Counted from the first letter of the stretch, positions 25,964 through 35,575 are shown. The stretch is DNA of 50,702 nt from Thiotrichales bacterium 19S3-11 (GCA_021713295.1 JAKJJU010000020.1:1-50702); one strand, 5' to 3'. Numbers and translations are program-made. The notes: a model not told the origin generated them from the letters alone.

Positions 25964-28339
25964 ATGAAACAAATCAAGCCAGAAGCAATTTACTTAATGA
26001 GAAAAGTTACTTGGGATAAGCCACAGTTTACACTACATACATCTGTCTATGCTGGTTTTAACTATGATATTAATGCTAAAGAAACTAATGATGCTTGGCT
26101 TGATCAAAAGACATTACAAAAATTAATTCAAAAACTTAAATCAAGTGTCTATTTTGATCATGGCATTCAAAGAGCATACAGCGAATGTTTCGTTTACACA
26201 GAAGATAAAAACATAAAAAAAATAAATCTACAAATTGCAGATATCGATCTAACTGAAACACGAGAAAACTTTCTATCTTTACCCTTAACTGATAAGCATT
26301 ATCGTCGCTCAAAAGGCACATTCAATGATCAATGGCTTAAGGAGCGTTGGCCAGCTTTACCCATAGACTGTCATAAAGATGTCTATCAAATTGCACCTAA
26401 GAATCTACAAAGCCAAACGCCCCTACAATGGCATGAACCATTTAAACTAACAACCTATGACCAACTAGGTAATAAAACTTCTGAGATTACAACAACTCTA
26501 CCTAATAGATGTATCAAACTCTTCTATCTAACAAAAGATGATCAATTTAAACAACTTGAACTTAAACCTGATTTATTATGGCTATTACCTGAACAAAAAG
26601 TGGGTATTATCATTGCCCATGCTCAACTGCAGGTTTCAGATCAAGTACCAACTAATATTAAATATATATATATAACTGATCCAACGCTTGATCAGAACTT
26701 ATCGATTGATGAACATAAAGCAGCTTTTGAGAAAAAAATAGCGGCTAAAAAACCCAACTTCAAACCAAAGCCAATGCCACTTAATAAGCCTAAGTCTCTA
26801 ATTAAAGAGGCTGAAAAACCTAAGGCTAAAACAATAGAGATGGATCCTGAAGTGGCAAAGATCAAAGCAGAAATTGACCAGAAACTTGCTGAATTAAAGT
26901 CCCAGTACCCTACTCAATTTAACCAAGCTGAACAAAAAACTATTCCTCAAGCACTGCAAAACGCATTAGATGAGAAAGATCCAAAGCTTATGAGTGACAA
27001 ATTAACTGACTATGTTACTAGTCAATTATCAAGTGCTCAAACAACACCACAAACTACTTTTTCATTGACACCCCCTAAGATGGCCATCGATGCTATTTTA
27101 TTAAGTCTGGCTCAGTCTCTAGAAAAAAGCCTTAGTAAAGCCAAATTGATGCTTCCTAAAAGTCAAGCTGAACAATTGCCTGAGCCCAAATCTATGATTG
27201 ATACAATTGCCAAACATTTAAAAACTGACAATGAAGAGCCTCAAAAAATACCGACAATGACTACAAAAAAAGCAATTAATTTTCGTGATGGCGATTTCTC
27301 TAATAAAAATTTAGCATCCTATGATTTTAGCCATTGTGACTTAACCAATACAAACTTTGAAGGTGCTGATTTATCAGGGGCTATATTTGATCAAACAATT
27401 ATTAACAATACCAATTTTAACTTGAGCAATCTAACAGCTAGTCGTTTTAATGACCTTCATATTAAAAAATCAACGTTTAATCAGAGTATCTTTAAAAAAA
27501 GTCAACTGTCTAAAGTCTCAATTAATCATAGTGAATTTGATAAAACTAATCTCTCTGACAGTTTAATTACAAAAAGTTTTTTTAAAGGATGTCCGTTGAA
27601 TCACGTTCGACTCAATCAATCAACGTTAAAAGAAGTTACTTTTGACCAATGTCAACTGCATCAATGCTATTTTACACAAGCAGTTTTTGATAATGTTCGA
27701 TTTAACCATGCTAAACTATCCACTTGTTATTTTGATCAAATCCAAGCATTGAAACTTTCAATGAATGAGACAACCATTGATTGTTTATATGCTCAAGAAA
27801 GTCAATTTAAACAACTGACCTTAGACCATGCTTGCTTAAATCAATCATCATTTGAGCAGGTTAAAGCAGAAGCATTTCGAATTAAGCATAGCCAAATTAA
27901 AGAGAGTAATTTTTCTTCTAGTCATTTAGAAGGTATAAGAATTAATGATCATACAACCATTGCTCAATGTAACTTCAATGGTGCCAATCTAACAAAAGCC
28001 CGATTGCTAAAATCAACGTTCGAACGTAATCAATTTGATCAGATTAATCTTGATTCAGCTATGATTTATCAATGCATTGTTACAGCACATCATTTTAATC
28101 GAATTAGCGCTAAAGGTGCTAACTTTTATGGTAGTGACTTATCCAACTCGGTATTTGATCAATCAAACCTTCTAAATGCAAAATTAAGAGCGAGCAATTT
28201 AAATAATACAAGCTTTAGTGCATCTAACCTTTATAATATTAGCCTCTACCAAGCTTCTATTTGTAATAGTTTATTTGACAATAACCTGACGAAAGAAAAT
28301 TTTGAATTAACTAAACTGATACAAGTGCAAGAGGCTTAA
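25964..28339 (+). CDS. DUF2169 / pentapeptide-repeat fusion protein, T6SS-associated
   Basis: The 791-residue protein has two parts. Residues about 1-250 fit DUF2169, a domain coded beside VgrG and PAAR genes and thought to act as a spike-loading adaptor; its GTF-x-x-x-WLKERWPALP motif and the LPNRCIKLFYL strand are visible. A Lys/Pro-rich linker (about 255-300) and a helical, Gln/Lys-rich part (to about 435) follow. Residues about 440-780 are pentapeptide repeats of the A/N-[D/N]-[L/F]-x-x type, which fold into a square beta-helix; Phe, Asn and Gln dominate the central positions. It is first in the right arm, 3 bases before a second pentapeptide gene. The fusion suggests that a repeat-helix protein is loaded onto or part of the spike, but this is inference. 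Confidence 0.82.
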   Translation: MKQIKPEAIYLMRKVTWDKPQFTLHTSVYAGFNYDINAKETNDAWLDQKTLQKLIQKLKSSVYFDHGIQRAYSECFVYTEDKNIKKINLQIADIDLTETRENFLSLPLTDKHYRRSKGTFNDQWLKERWPALPIDCHKDVYQIAPKNLQSQTPLQWHEPFKLTTYDQLGNKTSEITTTLPNRCIKLFYLTKDDQFKQLELKPDLLWLLPEQKVGIIIAHAQLQVSDQVPTNIKYIYITDPTLDQNLSIDEHKAAFEKKIAAKKPNFKPKPMPLNKPKSLIKEAEKPKAKTIEMDPEVAKIKAEIDQKLAELKSQYPTQFNQAEQKTIPQALQNALDEKDPKLMSDKLTDYVTSQLSSAQTTPQTTFSLTPPKMAIDAILLSLAQSLEKSLSKAKLMLPKSQAEQLPEPKSMIDTIAKHLKTDNEEPQKIPTMTTKKAINFRDGDFSNKNLASYDFSHCDLTNTNFEGADLSGAIFDQTIINNTNFNLSNLTASRFNDLHIKKSTFNQSIFKKSQLSKVSINHSEFDKTNLSDSLITKSFFKGCPLNHVRLNQSTLKEVTFDQCQLHQCYFTQAVFDNVRFNHAKLSTCYFDQIQALKLSMNETTIDCLYAQESQFKQLTLDHACLNQSSFEQVKAEAFRIKHSQIKESNFSSSHLEGIRINDHTTIAQCNFNGANLTKARLLKSTFERNQFDQINLDSAMIYQCIVTAHHFNRISAKGANFYGSDLSNSVFDQSNLLNAKLRASNLNNTSFSASNLYNISLYQASICNSLFDNNLTKENFELTKLIQVQEA

Positions 28340-28342
28340 ACA

Positions 28343-29374
28343 ATGACGACTAACTCATTTAATTCAAACAAACTATCAAATGTGAATTTTACTGAAAGCG
28401 CCCTACCTTGTAAACTATCCAAACAAACACTTCATAACTGCACATTTGATAATAATACCTATGATCAATTGGAAATAAAATCTAGCACGGTTATAGCAAC
28501 AACATTTCAAAACTGCAGTATTAATGATAGTGAATTTAATTTTACTTCATTTAGAAACTGCCAATTTGAACAGATTAAATTTAACTTGTGTAACTTTAGT
28601 AAAAGTAATTTTTCAAATTGTACATTTAACCATTGCCAATTTGATAACTGTAGCTTTGATCATGCTAGTTTTAATGATAGCCAATTAGACAATATTCACT
28701 TTAACAATAGTTCATTTATTTACAGCAATGCAGCTGAGCTTACCATTAATAGTAATCACTTTGAGTGTTGTAATTTGGATCATACAAGAATTCGCTCAAG
28801 TATCGTTCAACAAACACAATTTAATGGCTCTAACCTCTATAAGGCTAATCTTAACTTTTCAGAATTTCATAACTGTAATTGGCAAAATACCAATTTAGTT
28901 CAAACAAATTTCACATCTGCAAAGCTAGAGGCGGCGGACTTTAGCCAAACAAGCAAGCTTAAAAAAGTCTTATTTATTAATGCTAATTTGATACAAGCTA
29001 ATTTTTCTAAACTAATTACAGAAAAATTAAATTTTTCAGGTGCTAATCTAACTGAAGCAAACTTACAACAATTAATCGCACCCCAATCACAATTTCTAAA
29101 CGCTAATTTAGAGTCAGCCTCTATGCTATCATCAACGCTTAGCTATTCTAATTTTAAAGCAACTAATTTAAGCCGTATTAACGCTAAAGATAGTAATTTT
29201 TGCTATAGTAACTTTAGCTACGCCAAGCTTAGCGATGCTGATTTTAGTCAGGCTAACTTATCTTTTACAAATTTACATGCAATCGATGGTAATGCAATCT
29301 TTAATCAAACTAAACTAGAGAATATTCGAGAAACTAATCAACTACAACTTAAGGCGGAGGGCTGGAAACTATGA
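28343..29374 (+). CDS. Pentapeptide-repeat protein, T6SS-associated
   Basis: This is a 343-residue protein made almost wholly of pentapeptide repeats, for example F-N-H-C-Q, F-D-N-C-S, F-D-H-A-S and A-D-F-S-Q. The predicted fold is a right-handed quadrilateral beta-helix about 60 repeats long. No signal peptide or catalytic motif is visible. It overlaps the DUF3540 gene by 4 bases (ATGA) and follows the DUF2169 fusion by 3, so all three are likely co-translated. In other T6SS clusters DUF2169, one or two pentapeptide proteins, DUF3540 and DUF4150 occur in this order. Their role is not settled, and a Qnr-like gyrase-protection role is unlikely given the context. Confidence 0.8.
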   Translation: MTTNSFNSNKLSNVNFTESALPCKLSKQTLHNCTFDNNTYDQLEIKSSTVIATTFQNCSINDSEFNFTSFRNCQFEQIKFNLCNFSKSNFSNCTFNHCQFDNCSFDHASFNDSQLDNIHFNNSSFIYSNAAELTINSNHFECCNLDHTRIRSSIVQQTQFNGSNLYKANLNFSEFHNCNWQNTNLVQTNFTSAKLEAADFSQTSKLKKVLFINANLIQANFSKLITEKLNFSGANLTEANLQQLIAPQSQFLNANLESASMLSSTLSYSNFKATNLSRINAKDSNFCYSNFSYAKLSDADFSQANLSFTNLHAIDGNAIFNQTKLENIRETNQLQLKAEGWKL

Positions 29375-29961
29375 ATCATTCTACCTCATCAATTCCATTG
29401 CATCAGCATCATCAACACACATGCGATACTAAAATAGCAGAAATCATTGATCAAGATGACCAGCGTTATCAAGTTCAAGTTAATCAACATTGTTACTATG
29501 CAAAAAAAGCTTACAGCTGCATGATTGAGCCTGAGATTGGTGATATTGTCACCATCGAATTTAATGAATCAACTATTTATATCACTAATTTATTAGAGCG
29601 TTCAAGTGATAGCTCAATGAAAATGAATTTGCCAGAAGATACAACTATTACATCAACAGGTAGCATTAACCTTAACGCTCCCTCTATCAAACAAACATCA
29701 CTTAACTATGAATTACTATCTGAGTCAATTATAGTGACAGGATCAATCGTTAAAATGCTGACACAACACTTATTCCAATTCAGTGAATACAACCAAATTA
29801 AAACAAAACAGCTATTTAAAGAAGTTGACGAATTTGAACAGTCTATTACACAGTCACTACGCATGATCATAGAAGAACAAATACGTCTTGATGCTAAATC
29901 AATTCATTTACTTAGTCAAAGAGATACGACCATCGATGCTGAAACCGTATCACTTGGATAG
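29371..29961 (+). CDS. DUF3540 family T6SS accessory protein
   Basis: This 196-residue protein matches DUF3540 in layout: a small N-terminal barrel-like part (residues ~20-75, with A-Y-S-C-M-I-x-P-E-I-G-D and the I-Y-I-T-N-L-L-E-R strand), a short turn and then helices to the end. The N-terminus is unusually rich in His and Gln (LHQHHQHTC), which could bind metal. In characterised gene neighbourhoods DUF3540 sits between pentapeptide proteins and a PAAR-like gene, as here. Its role is presumed to be in spike assembly or cargo handling. Confidence 0.78.
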   Translation: MNHSTSSIPLHQHHQHTCDTKIAEIIDQDDQRYQVQVNQHCYYAKKAYSCMIEPEIGDIVTIEFNESTIYITNLLERSSDSSMKMNLPEDTTITSTGSINLNAPSIKQTSLNYELLSESIIVTGSIVKMLTQHLFQFSEYNQIKTKQLFKEVDEFEQSITQSLRMIIEEQIRLDAKSIHLLSQRDTTIDAETVSLG

Positions 29962-29981
29962 CTAATTTAAGGAGATTTATT

Positions 29982-30368
29982 ATGTTTATGGGTGTAATTG
30001 ATGGTGAAGGACTGGCACCTGCTGATGTCTGTAAAACTCAAGTTGGGCCAGCCGTTGTACCTATTCCTTATCCTAATATATGGGCTCTGATGATGAGTGC
30101 TTTTTTAGCAACCGTGATTATTGATGCAATACCTGCAATGAATCTTGAATGTATGGGAGAAATGACTCAAGGAGACGAAGCTGGCATTGAAGGGGGACTT
30201 ATTTCACAAGAAATAATGGGCGAAGCTGAAGCTATAACAGGTGCTGAAACCGTATTATTAGAGGGTGCTCCAGCTATTATTATGGGAGGTTCATCTACCA
30301 TGCAAAATACAGAAAATGCACCTGGTGATATTATGTTAGTTTCTCAACTTGTTGCAGTAGCAGCTTAA
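29982..30368 (+). CDS. PAAR-like spike-tip protein (DUF4150)
   Basis: This 128-residue protein has the DUF4150/PAAR-like pattern: D-V-C-K-T, then VPIPYPNIWA, G-D-E-A-G near residue 65, and a final G-G-S-S-T-M-Q-N-T-x-N-A. Such proteins form a sharp tip on the VgrG trimer and often carry toxins. Here the domain stands alone with no C-terminal extension, so it is probably only a tip. A strong AAGGAG ribosome binding site precedes the start, and vgrG follows after 9 bases. Its sequence is hydrophobic and Met-rich, unusual for a PAAR tip. Confidence 0.8.
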   Translation: MFMGVIDGEGLAPADVCKTQVGPAVVPIPYPNIWALMMSAFLATVIIDAIPAMNLECMGEMTQGDEAGIEGGLISQEIMGEAEAITGAETVLLEGAPAIIMGGSSTMQNTENAPGDIMLVSQLVAVAA

Positions 30369-30377
30369 GGATAGGAA

Positions 30378-32741
30378 GTGATTGCAGGCTATTTAAGTAA
30401 ATTTGAATGTAAGGTCTCAGGTGTCAGTGAATCTCTAACGGTGTTAGACTTTGCCTATGAAAATACCTTATCTCAACCCTATCGCTGTCAAATTGATTTT
30501 ATCTCTAAGAATTTTGATCTAGATTATTGGTCTTTTGTCGATAAAAATGCCACACTGACAATTAATGTGCAAAATACCGAAGCATTACAATATATAAATG
30601 GCATTGTCACTGAATTTATTCAAATGGGTAAAGCAGGTGACTATTATATCTATCAGATAATTATTGAACCACAGATGGTTCAAATGAAGCATCAAGAAAA
30701 AACTGAAGTTTACTTAAATAAAACCATACCAGATATTATTGAAGCGCATTTTAAAGCCGCGAATATCCAACATTACAAAATGGAATTATCTCAAAGTTAT
30801 CAACCTCGAGAATTTGTTTGTCAATTCCAAGAAGGTGATTTTAATTTTATCAGTCGTTGGATGGAACATGAGGGCATTTATTATTATTTTGAGCAAGGCA
30901 GTGACTATGAAACTTTGGTTTTAACTGATCGCTATTCAACGCACAAAGATCATCCCAATGTCTCTGAACTAACGTATAATCAGGAAAATATTACATACAC
31001 TGCACAATCATCTAAAGTTGTTGAGCAATTTTCATCTCGTATTACAAAAGTTGCAAAAACACTAATACTAAAAGCTTATAACTACAATGATGACACTAAA
31101 ACCATTGTCGCATCACATGAAGTATCCACACATGGTGTCGGAAAAATTGAAGTTTATGATGAAAATGTACTCAATGAATCGGATGCAAAACGTATTGCTG
31201 AGATTAAAGCGCAAGAAATTGCTTGCCAAGAACAAGTTTTCTTTGGTAACACGCTTGCTGCTAATATCACACCAGGTTATCGATTTGCACTCAATAATCA
31301 TTTTCGCAAAACGAATAATCAGCAGTATTTAATCGTAAGCATTGATCAAAAAGGTTCTCAACGTGAACCGGTACTAGCTCACTTAGGCAATCACTTAATC
31401 GATGACCCAGCGAATGAGACACCTGTGTTTGTCAGTGAATTTAAAGCTATTCCTGGCGATGTACAATATAGAGCACCATCAACGACTCCTATAAAACGCA
31501 TCGATGGAATTATTCCAGCGATACTAGATGCTGAAACCAGTGGCGAATATGCGCAGCTTGATAGTCAAGGGCGCTATAAAATACGTCTATTACACAGTGA
31601 CAAACCTAATGGACAAGCATCTGACTGGGTTAGAAAAATGGAATCATACTTAGGAAATCAGTATGGCAATCACTTTCCACTACACAAAAATGTCGAAATT
31701 TGCCTTGGTTTTGAATTTGGTAACCCTGATAGACCCATCATTATCGGTGCGATGCATAATTCGAGTAATAAAAATATCGTCACTTCAACGAATCAAAAAA
31801 CCAGTGTAACTAAAAGCGCTGGTGGCAATATGCTAGTGATGGGCGATTTAAAAGGTCAAGAATACACCCACTTTTATAGCCCTGTTGGTGAGACATCTCT
31901 CGTATTAGGCAGTGCTTCAGCTGCAATGAATGATGCTAAAGATAAAGTTCATCCTTGGCCATCTGATTGGCCAGCAATATTCCAAACACCACAACCGAGT
32001 AATTGTGCGACTTGGTCATATTCTAACAAAGACTCAGCTTATCAATATTATTCAAATTACTATACTTATAGAAAAGGCAATACCTATACAACGACCAAGG
32101 GTAATTCATTTGCACAAACTTGGGGTAACCAATATAGTCAAACAATGGGTGCTTCAGAAAGCTTTAAATTATCCAATGATTTATCCGTTACACTTGGCGC
32201 ATCTCAGGCAATTACTGTTGGAATTATTAAAGCTTCCTTTAATTATAACCCTTTGGTAATTGATTATACCGTTGGTAAGCTAAGTAAAAAGTTTGACTTT
32301 GCAGGTAATGATGTTACAACGGTTGTTGTTGGCAACTGGACATTAACCGTTGGTGAAGAAATTGCTATTACTTCAGGAGCAGGAAATATTGCTACTACAG
32401 CTACTATAGGAAATATTGTTAATACTGCACCAGCTGGGTCAATTACCAATACAACCCCACTATTTGATGTTAATGCAGATACTATTGATATGACATCCAC
32501 CGAAGGTACAGTTCTCACAGCCGGTACAACTACAATTGCTCAAACTGAAACAGTAATATCACTAACTTGTGGTCCTTCCGCTTTAGAAATTAGCGAAGCA
32601 GGTGTAACCATCACTGTAGGCGAAAATACTTTATCAGTTTCTGCCGGTGCAATTAATATCACAGCTGGAGGCACATTAATGATGATAGCTCCTGCAGGCA
32701 TTGTTGGTAACGGTGCATTTATTGAGTTTAGTGAAGGATAA
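30378..32741 (+). CDS. vgrG: T6SS spike protein VgrG (TssI)
   Basis: The 787-residue spike protein starts at a GTG with AAGGA upstream. The N-terminal two thirds fit the gp27-like part (residues ~1-380; SGVSESLTVLDFAYEN and QYQEGDFNFISRWMEHEGIYYYF-type blocks) and the gp5-like OB fold (G-R-Y-K-I-R-L-L and GFEFGNPDRPIIIGAMHN). After residue ~480 there is a beta-rich tail of about 300 residues with Gly/Thr/Ala-rich short repeats (TTKGNSFAQTWGNQYSQTMG; later AGNIATTATIGN), resembling a DUF2345/needle extension. It shows no recognisable enzyme motif. It is flanked by the PAAR-like gene and clpV. Confidence 0.92.
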   Translation: MIAGYLSKFECKVSGVSESLTVLDFAYENTLSQPYRCQIDFISKNFDLDYWSFVDKNATLTINVQNTEALQYINGIVTEFIQMGKAGDYYIYQIIIEPQMVQMKHQEKTEVYLNKTIPDIIEAHFKAANIQHYKMELSQSYQPREFVCQFQEGDFNFISRWMEHEGIYYYFEQGSDYETLVLTDRYSTHKDHPNVSELTYNQENITYTAQSSKVVEQFSSRITKVAKTLILKAYNYNDDTKTIVASHEVSTHGVGKIEVYDENVLNESDAKRIAEIKAQEIACQEQVFFGNTLAANITPGYRFALNNHFRKTNNQQYLIVSIDQKGSQREPVLAHLGNHLIDDPANETPVFVSEFKAIPGDVQYRAPSTTPIKRIDGIIPAILDAETSGEYAQLDSQGRYKIRLLHSDKPNGQASDWVRKMESYLGNQYGNHFPLHKNVEICLGFEFGNPDRPIIIGAMHNSSNKNIVTSTNQKTSVTKSAGGNMLVMGDLKGQEYTHFYSPVGETSLVLGSASAAMNDAKDKVHPWPSDWPAIFQTPQPSNCATWSYSNKDSAYQYYSNYYTYRKGNTYTTTKGNSFAQTWGNQYSQTMGASESFKLSNDLSVTLGASQAITVGIIKASFNYNPLVIDYTVGKLSKKFDFAGNDVTTVVVGNWTLTVGEEIAITSGAGNIATTATIGNIVNTAPAGSITNTTPLFDVNADTIDMTSTEGTVLTAGTTTIAQTETVISLTCGPSALEISEAGVTITVGENTLSVSAGAINITAGGTLMMIAPAGIVGNGAFIEFSEG

Positions 32742-32782
32742 ATTTTTTTAATATTTAAAGATAATTACATAAGGACAACCAT

Positions 32783-35575
32783 ATGCTAAATGTCGAACTA
32801 AAACCATTAATTCAAAAACTAAATATAACCTCAACAACTGACCTTGAAGCCGCAGTTGGTCTATGTATGAATCAAGAGCACTATGAAATTACCATCGACC
32901 ATTGGTTATTCAAGTTAATCGAAGATACGGGTTGTGATGTTTATCATTTGTTAACCGCTTTGGAAATTAATCACCAACAATTCAAACAAATATTAATTAA
33001 AAATCTTGATGCATTGGAAAGTGGTAATAGTGCTAAACCCAGCTTTTCCTTAAATTTACTTGAATTGGTTGAAAGCGCATGGGTTATTGCCTCTGTTAAT
33101 TATCAATTAGCTGAAATTCGTTCTGGCTTTTTAATTCTTGCTTTATTAAACAATCGCCCTTTGCTATCAAGCTTAAATCTCACTGAGTTATTTGCAAATA
33201 CATCAAGAAATGAACTACAAAAAAAATATTATGACTTATGTGCTAATTCTTCTGAAGTTGCAAAGATTCTCGGTGATCAAGCCCCTACCTCATCTGCTAG
33301 CAGCAAAATACAGCATAAGGACTCAGCTTTAGCTAACTTTTGTGAAGATTTAACGGAGAAAGCTAAAACAGGTAAGATTGATCCGGTTTTTGGTCGTGAA
33401 GATGAAATTGAACAAATGCTTGATATTTTCTGTCGTCGTCGTAAAAATAACCCGATATTAGTTGGTGAACCTGGTGTTGGAAAAACAGCCGTTGTCGAAG
33501 GCTTAGCACTACGCATCATGCGTGGTGATGTTCCAGAAGTACTAAGAAATGTCAAAATTCTATCACTCGATATGGCATTATTAGAAGCTGGCGCCAGTGT
33601 TAAAGGTGAATTTGAAAAGCGTTTAACTCAAGTTATCGATGAGGTTAAAGCATCTGAAATTCCTATTATCTTATTTATTGATGAAGCACACCGACTTATT
33701 GGTGGTGCAAACCAAGGCGGCAATGATGCAGCTAATATTTTAAAACCAGCGCTTTCACGTGGTGAATTAAGAACTGTTGCAGCCACAACTTGGAAAGAAT
33801 ACAAACAATACTTTGAAAAAGATGCTGCAATGACTCGTAGATTCCAGTTAGTCAACTTAGCTGAACCCGATTTAGAGACAACCATTTTAATTTTACGTGG
33901 TCTTAAAGAACACTACGCACAATCACACCAAGTTACTATTCGCGATGATGCGATTAAAGCAATTGTTGATTTATCTTCTAGGTATATTACTGGTCGTTAT
34001 CAACCTGATAAGTCGGTTGACCTACTTGATACCTGCGCTGCTAAAGTTAAAGTTAGTCTTTCTTCTAAACCTCATGAAATTAATCGCATTGAACGCAAGC
34101 TTGCGGCATTAACAAGAGAAGAAGATGCATTAGCTGCAGATGAACTGTGCGGTATCGTCATTGATCAACAACGTAAAACTGATATTCAACAAAATAAATT
34201 GCAGTTAGAAACCTCCAAAGCTAATTTATCAAAACGCTGGCAAGAGGAAAAAGATTTAATTGATCAATTATTATCGATTCAGTCATGTTTATTAAAACCT
34301 GCCAAAGATGATTCAAGTGATGATCAAGCAAATAAAACTGACAATTCATCTGCACCCGATCAGCTTACAGAAGCAAATCGCGCTGACTCTCTGGCAGAGT
34401 ATCAAAATTTAAGTGATAGTGAATTAAAAAATAAACGCGATGAGATTAAAAAGAAGCTTAAATCAATACAACAAGATGATTTTTTAGTCTCCTATGAAGT
34501 TGACCCTGACTGTGTTGCCAAAGTTGTCTCAAACTGGACTGGTATTCCATTGGGTAAAGTACTACGTGATCAGGCATCAAGCTTACTCATGCTAGAAGAT
34601 AACCTCATTAAAAGAATCAAAGGACAAGATGCAGGCATTAAGCGAATCGCAACCTATTTAAAATTAGCCAAAGCAGGACTTAGCCAACCAGAACAACCAA
34701 TGGGAATTTTTCTATTAGTTGGACCAAGTGGTGTTGGTAAAACAGAGACCGCACTGACAATCGCTGATACTCTATTTGGTGGTGAAGAAAGCCTTATTTC
34801 TATTAACATGAGCGAATTTCAAGAAAAACATACCATTAGTCGCTTGATTGGTTCACCACCAGGCTATGTTGGTTTTGGTGAAGGTGGTATGTTAACAGAA
34901 GCTGTGCGTAAGCGCCCTTATAGTGTCGTCTTACTCGATGAAGTTGAAAAAGCATCACTCGATGTATTAAATCTTTTCTATCAAGTTTTTGATAAAGGAA
35001 GCCTAACTGACGGCGAAGGTAGGGAAATTGATTTCAGCAATAGCGTTATTATCTTAACCAGTAACCTGGCAACGTCTGAAATTACCGAACTAACACATGA
35101 AAACCCAATCGTTACTCAAGATGAAATTGTCAGTCATATCCGCCCAACACTCAGTCAATGGTTTAAACCTGCCTTACTTGCAAGAACAACTATCGTCCCT
35201 TATGCTATCTTATCTGAAGAAGCACTCGCTGAAATTGTTGCACTTAAGCTATCAAAACTAAAAAAACGACTCGACCAACAAAATGCCATTGAGTTTAACT
35301 ACTCAGACGAAGTATTAAAACAAGTTGCTCAGCGCTGTACCGAATATGAAACAGGGGCAAGAAATGTTGATCATATTCTAAAAAATAATGTCATGCCGAA
35401 GCTATCAGAAGTCATTTTAGCTGCTATGTGTGACGATCAGGCACTTGAATCAATTAGACTTGATATTGATCAAAATGGCCAATTTGAGTTTCATGTTAAT
35501 GCACCTAGTGAAGTCGAGACCTTAAAAGGTGAGCCACCAAATGATGATGTGAATCAATTACAACAGTCTCATTAA
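32783..35575 (+). CDS. clpV: T6SS AAA+ unfoldase ClpV (TssH)
   Basis: This 930-residue ClpB-type ATPase dismantles contracted TssBC sheaths. An N-terminal Clp_N domain (about 1-150) leads into the first ATPase domain with Walker A GEPGVGKTA near residue 231 and FIDEAHRLIGG. A middle coiled region with extra acidic, Asp/Ser-rich segments lies near residues 505-550. The second ATPase domain has Walker A GPSGVGKTE near residue 646, and a C-terminal domain follows. It closes the right arm, 41 bases after vgrG, with an AAGGA ribosome binding site. The ClpV assignment over ClpB rests on the T6SS context and the N-terminus. Confidence 0.94.
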   Translation: MLNVELKPLIQKLNITSTTDLEAAVGLCMNQEHYEITIDHWLFKLIEDTGCDVYHLLTALEINHQQFKQILIKNLDALESGNSAKPSFSLNLLELVESAWVIASVNYQLAEIRSGFLILALLNNRPLLSSLNLTELFANTSRNELQKKYYDLCANSSEVAKILGDQAPTSSASSKIQHKDSALANFCEDLTEKAKTGKIDPVFGREDEIEQMLDIFCRRRKNNPILVGEPGVGKTAVVEGLALRIMRGDVPEVLRNVKILSLDMALLEAGASVKGEFEKRLTQVIDEVKASEIPIILFIDEAHRLIGGANQGGNDAANILKPALSRGELRTVAATTWKEYKQYFEKDAAMTRRFQLVNLAEPDLETTILILRGLKEHYAQSHQVTIRDDAIKAIVDLSSRYITGRYQPDKSVDLLDTCAAKVKVSLSSKPHEINRIERKLAALTREEDALAADELCGIVIDQQRKTDIQQNKLQLETSKANLSKRWQEEKDLIDQLLSIQSCLLKPAKDDSSDDQANKTDNSSAPDQLTEANRADSLAEYQNLSDSELKNKRDEIKKKLKSIQQDDFLVSYEVDPDCVAKVVSNWTGIPLGKVLRDQASSLLMLEDNLIKRIKGQDAGIKRIATYLKLAKAGLSQPEQPMGIFLLVGPSGVGKTETALTIADTLFGGEESLISINMSEFQEKHTISRLIGSPPGYVGFGEGGMLTEAVRKRPYSVVLLDEVEKASLDVLNLFYQVFDKGSLTDGEGREIDFSNSVIILTSNLATSEITELTHENPIVTQDEIVSHIRPTLSQWFKPALLARTTIVPYAILSEEALAEIVALKLSKLKKRLDQQNAIEFNYSDEVLKQVAQRCTEYETGARNVDHILKNNVMPKLSEVILAAMCDDQALESIRLDIDQNGQFEFHVNAPSEVETLKGEPPNDDVNQLQQSH

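Noticed and set aside
27280-29370. Pentapeptide repeats considered as a Qnr-type quinolone-resistance protein
   Set aside because: Repeat length and the DUF2169/DUF3540/PAAR neighbourhood point to a T6SS role; no Qnr-like loops are visible.
33277-33555. A 92-codon open frame antisense to clpV, and similar frames in tssM, vgrG and dnaX
   Set aside because: These are shadows of strongly supported genes, with no ribosome binding site or recognisable domain.
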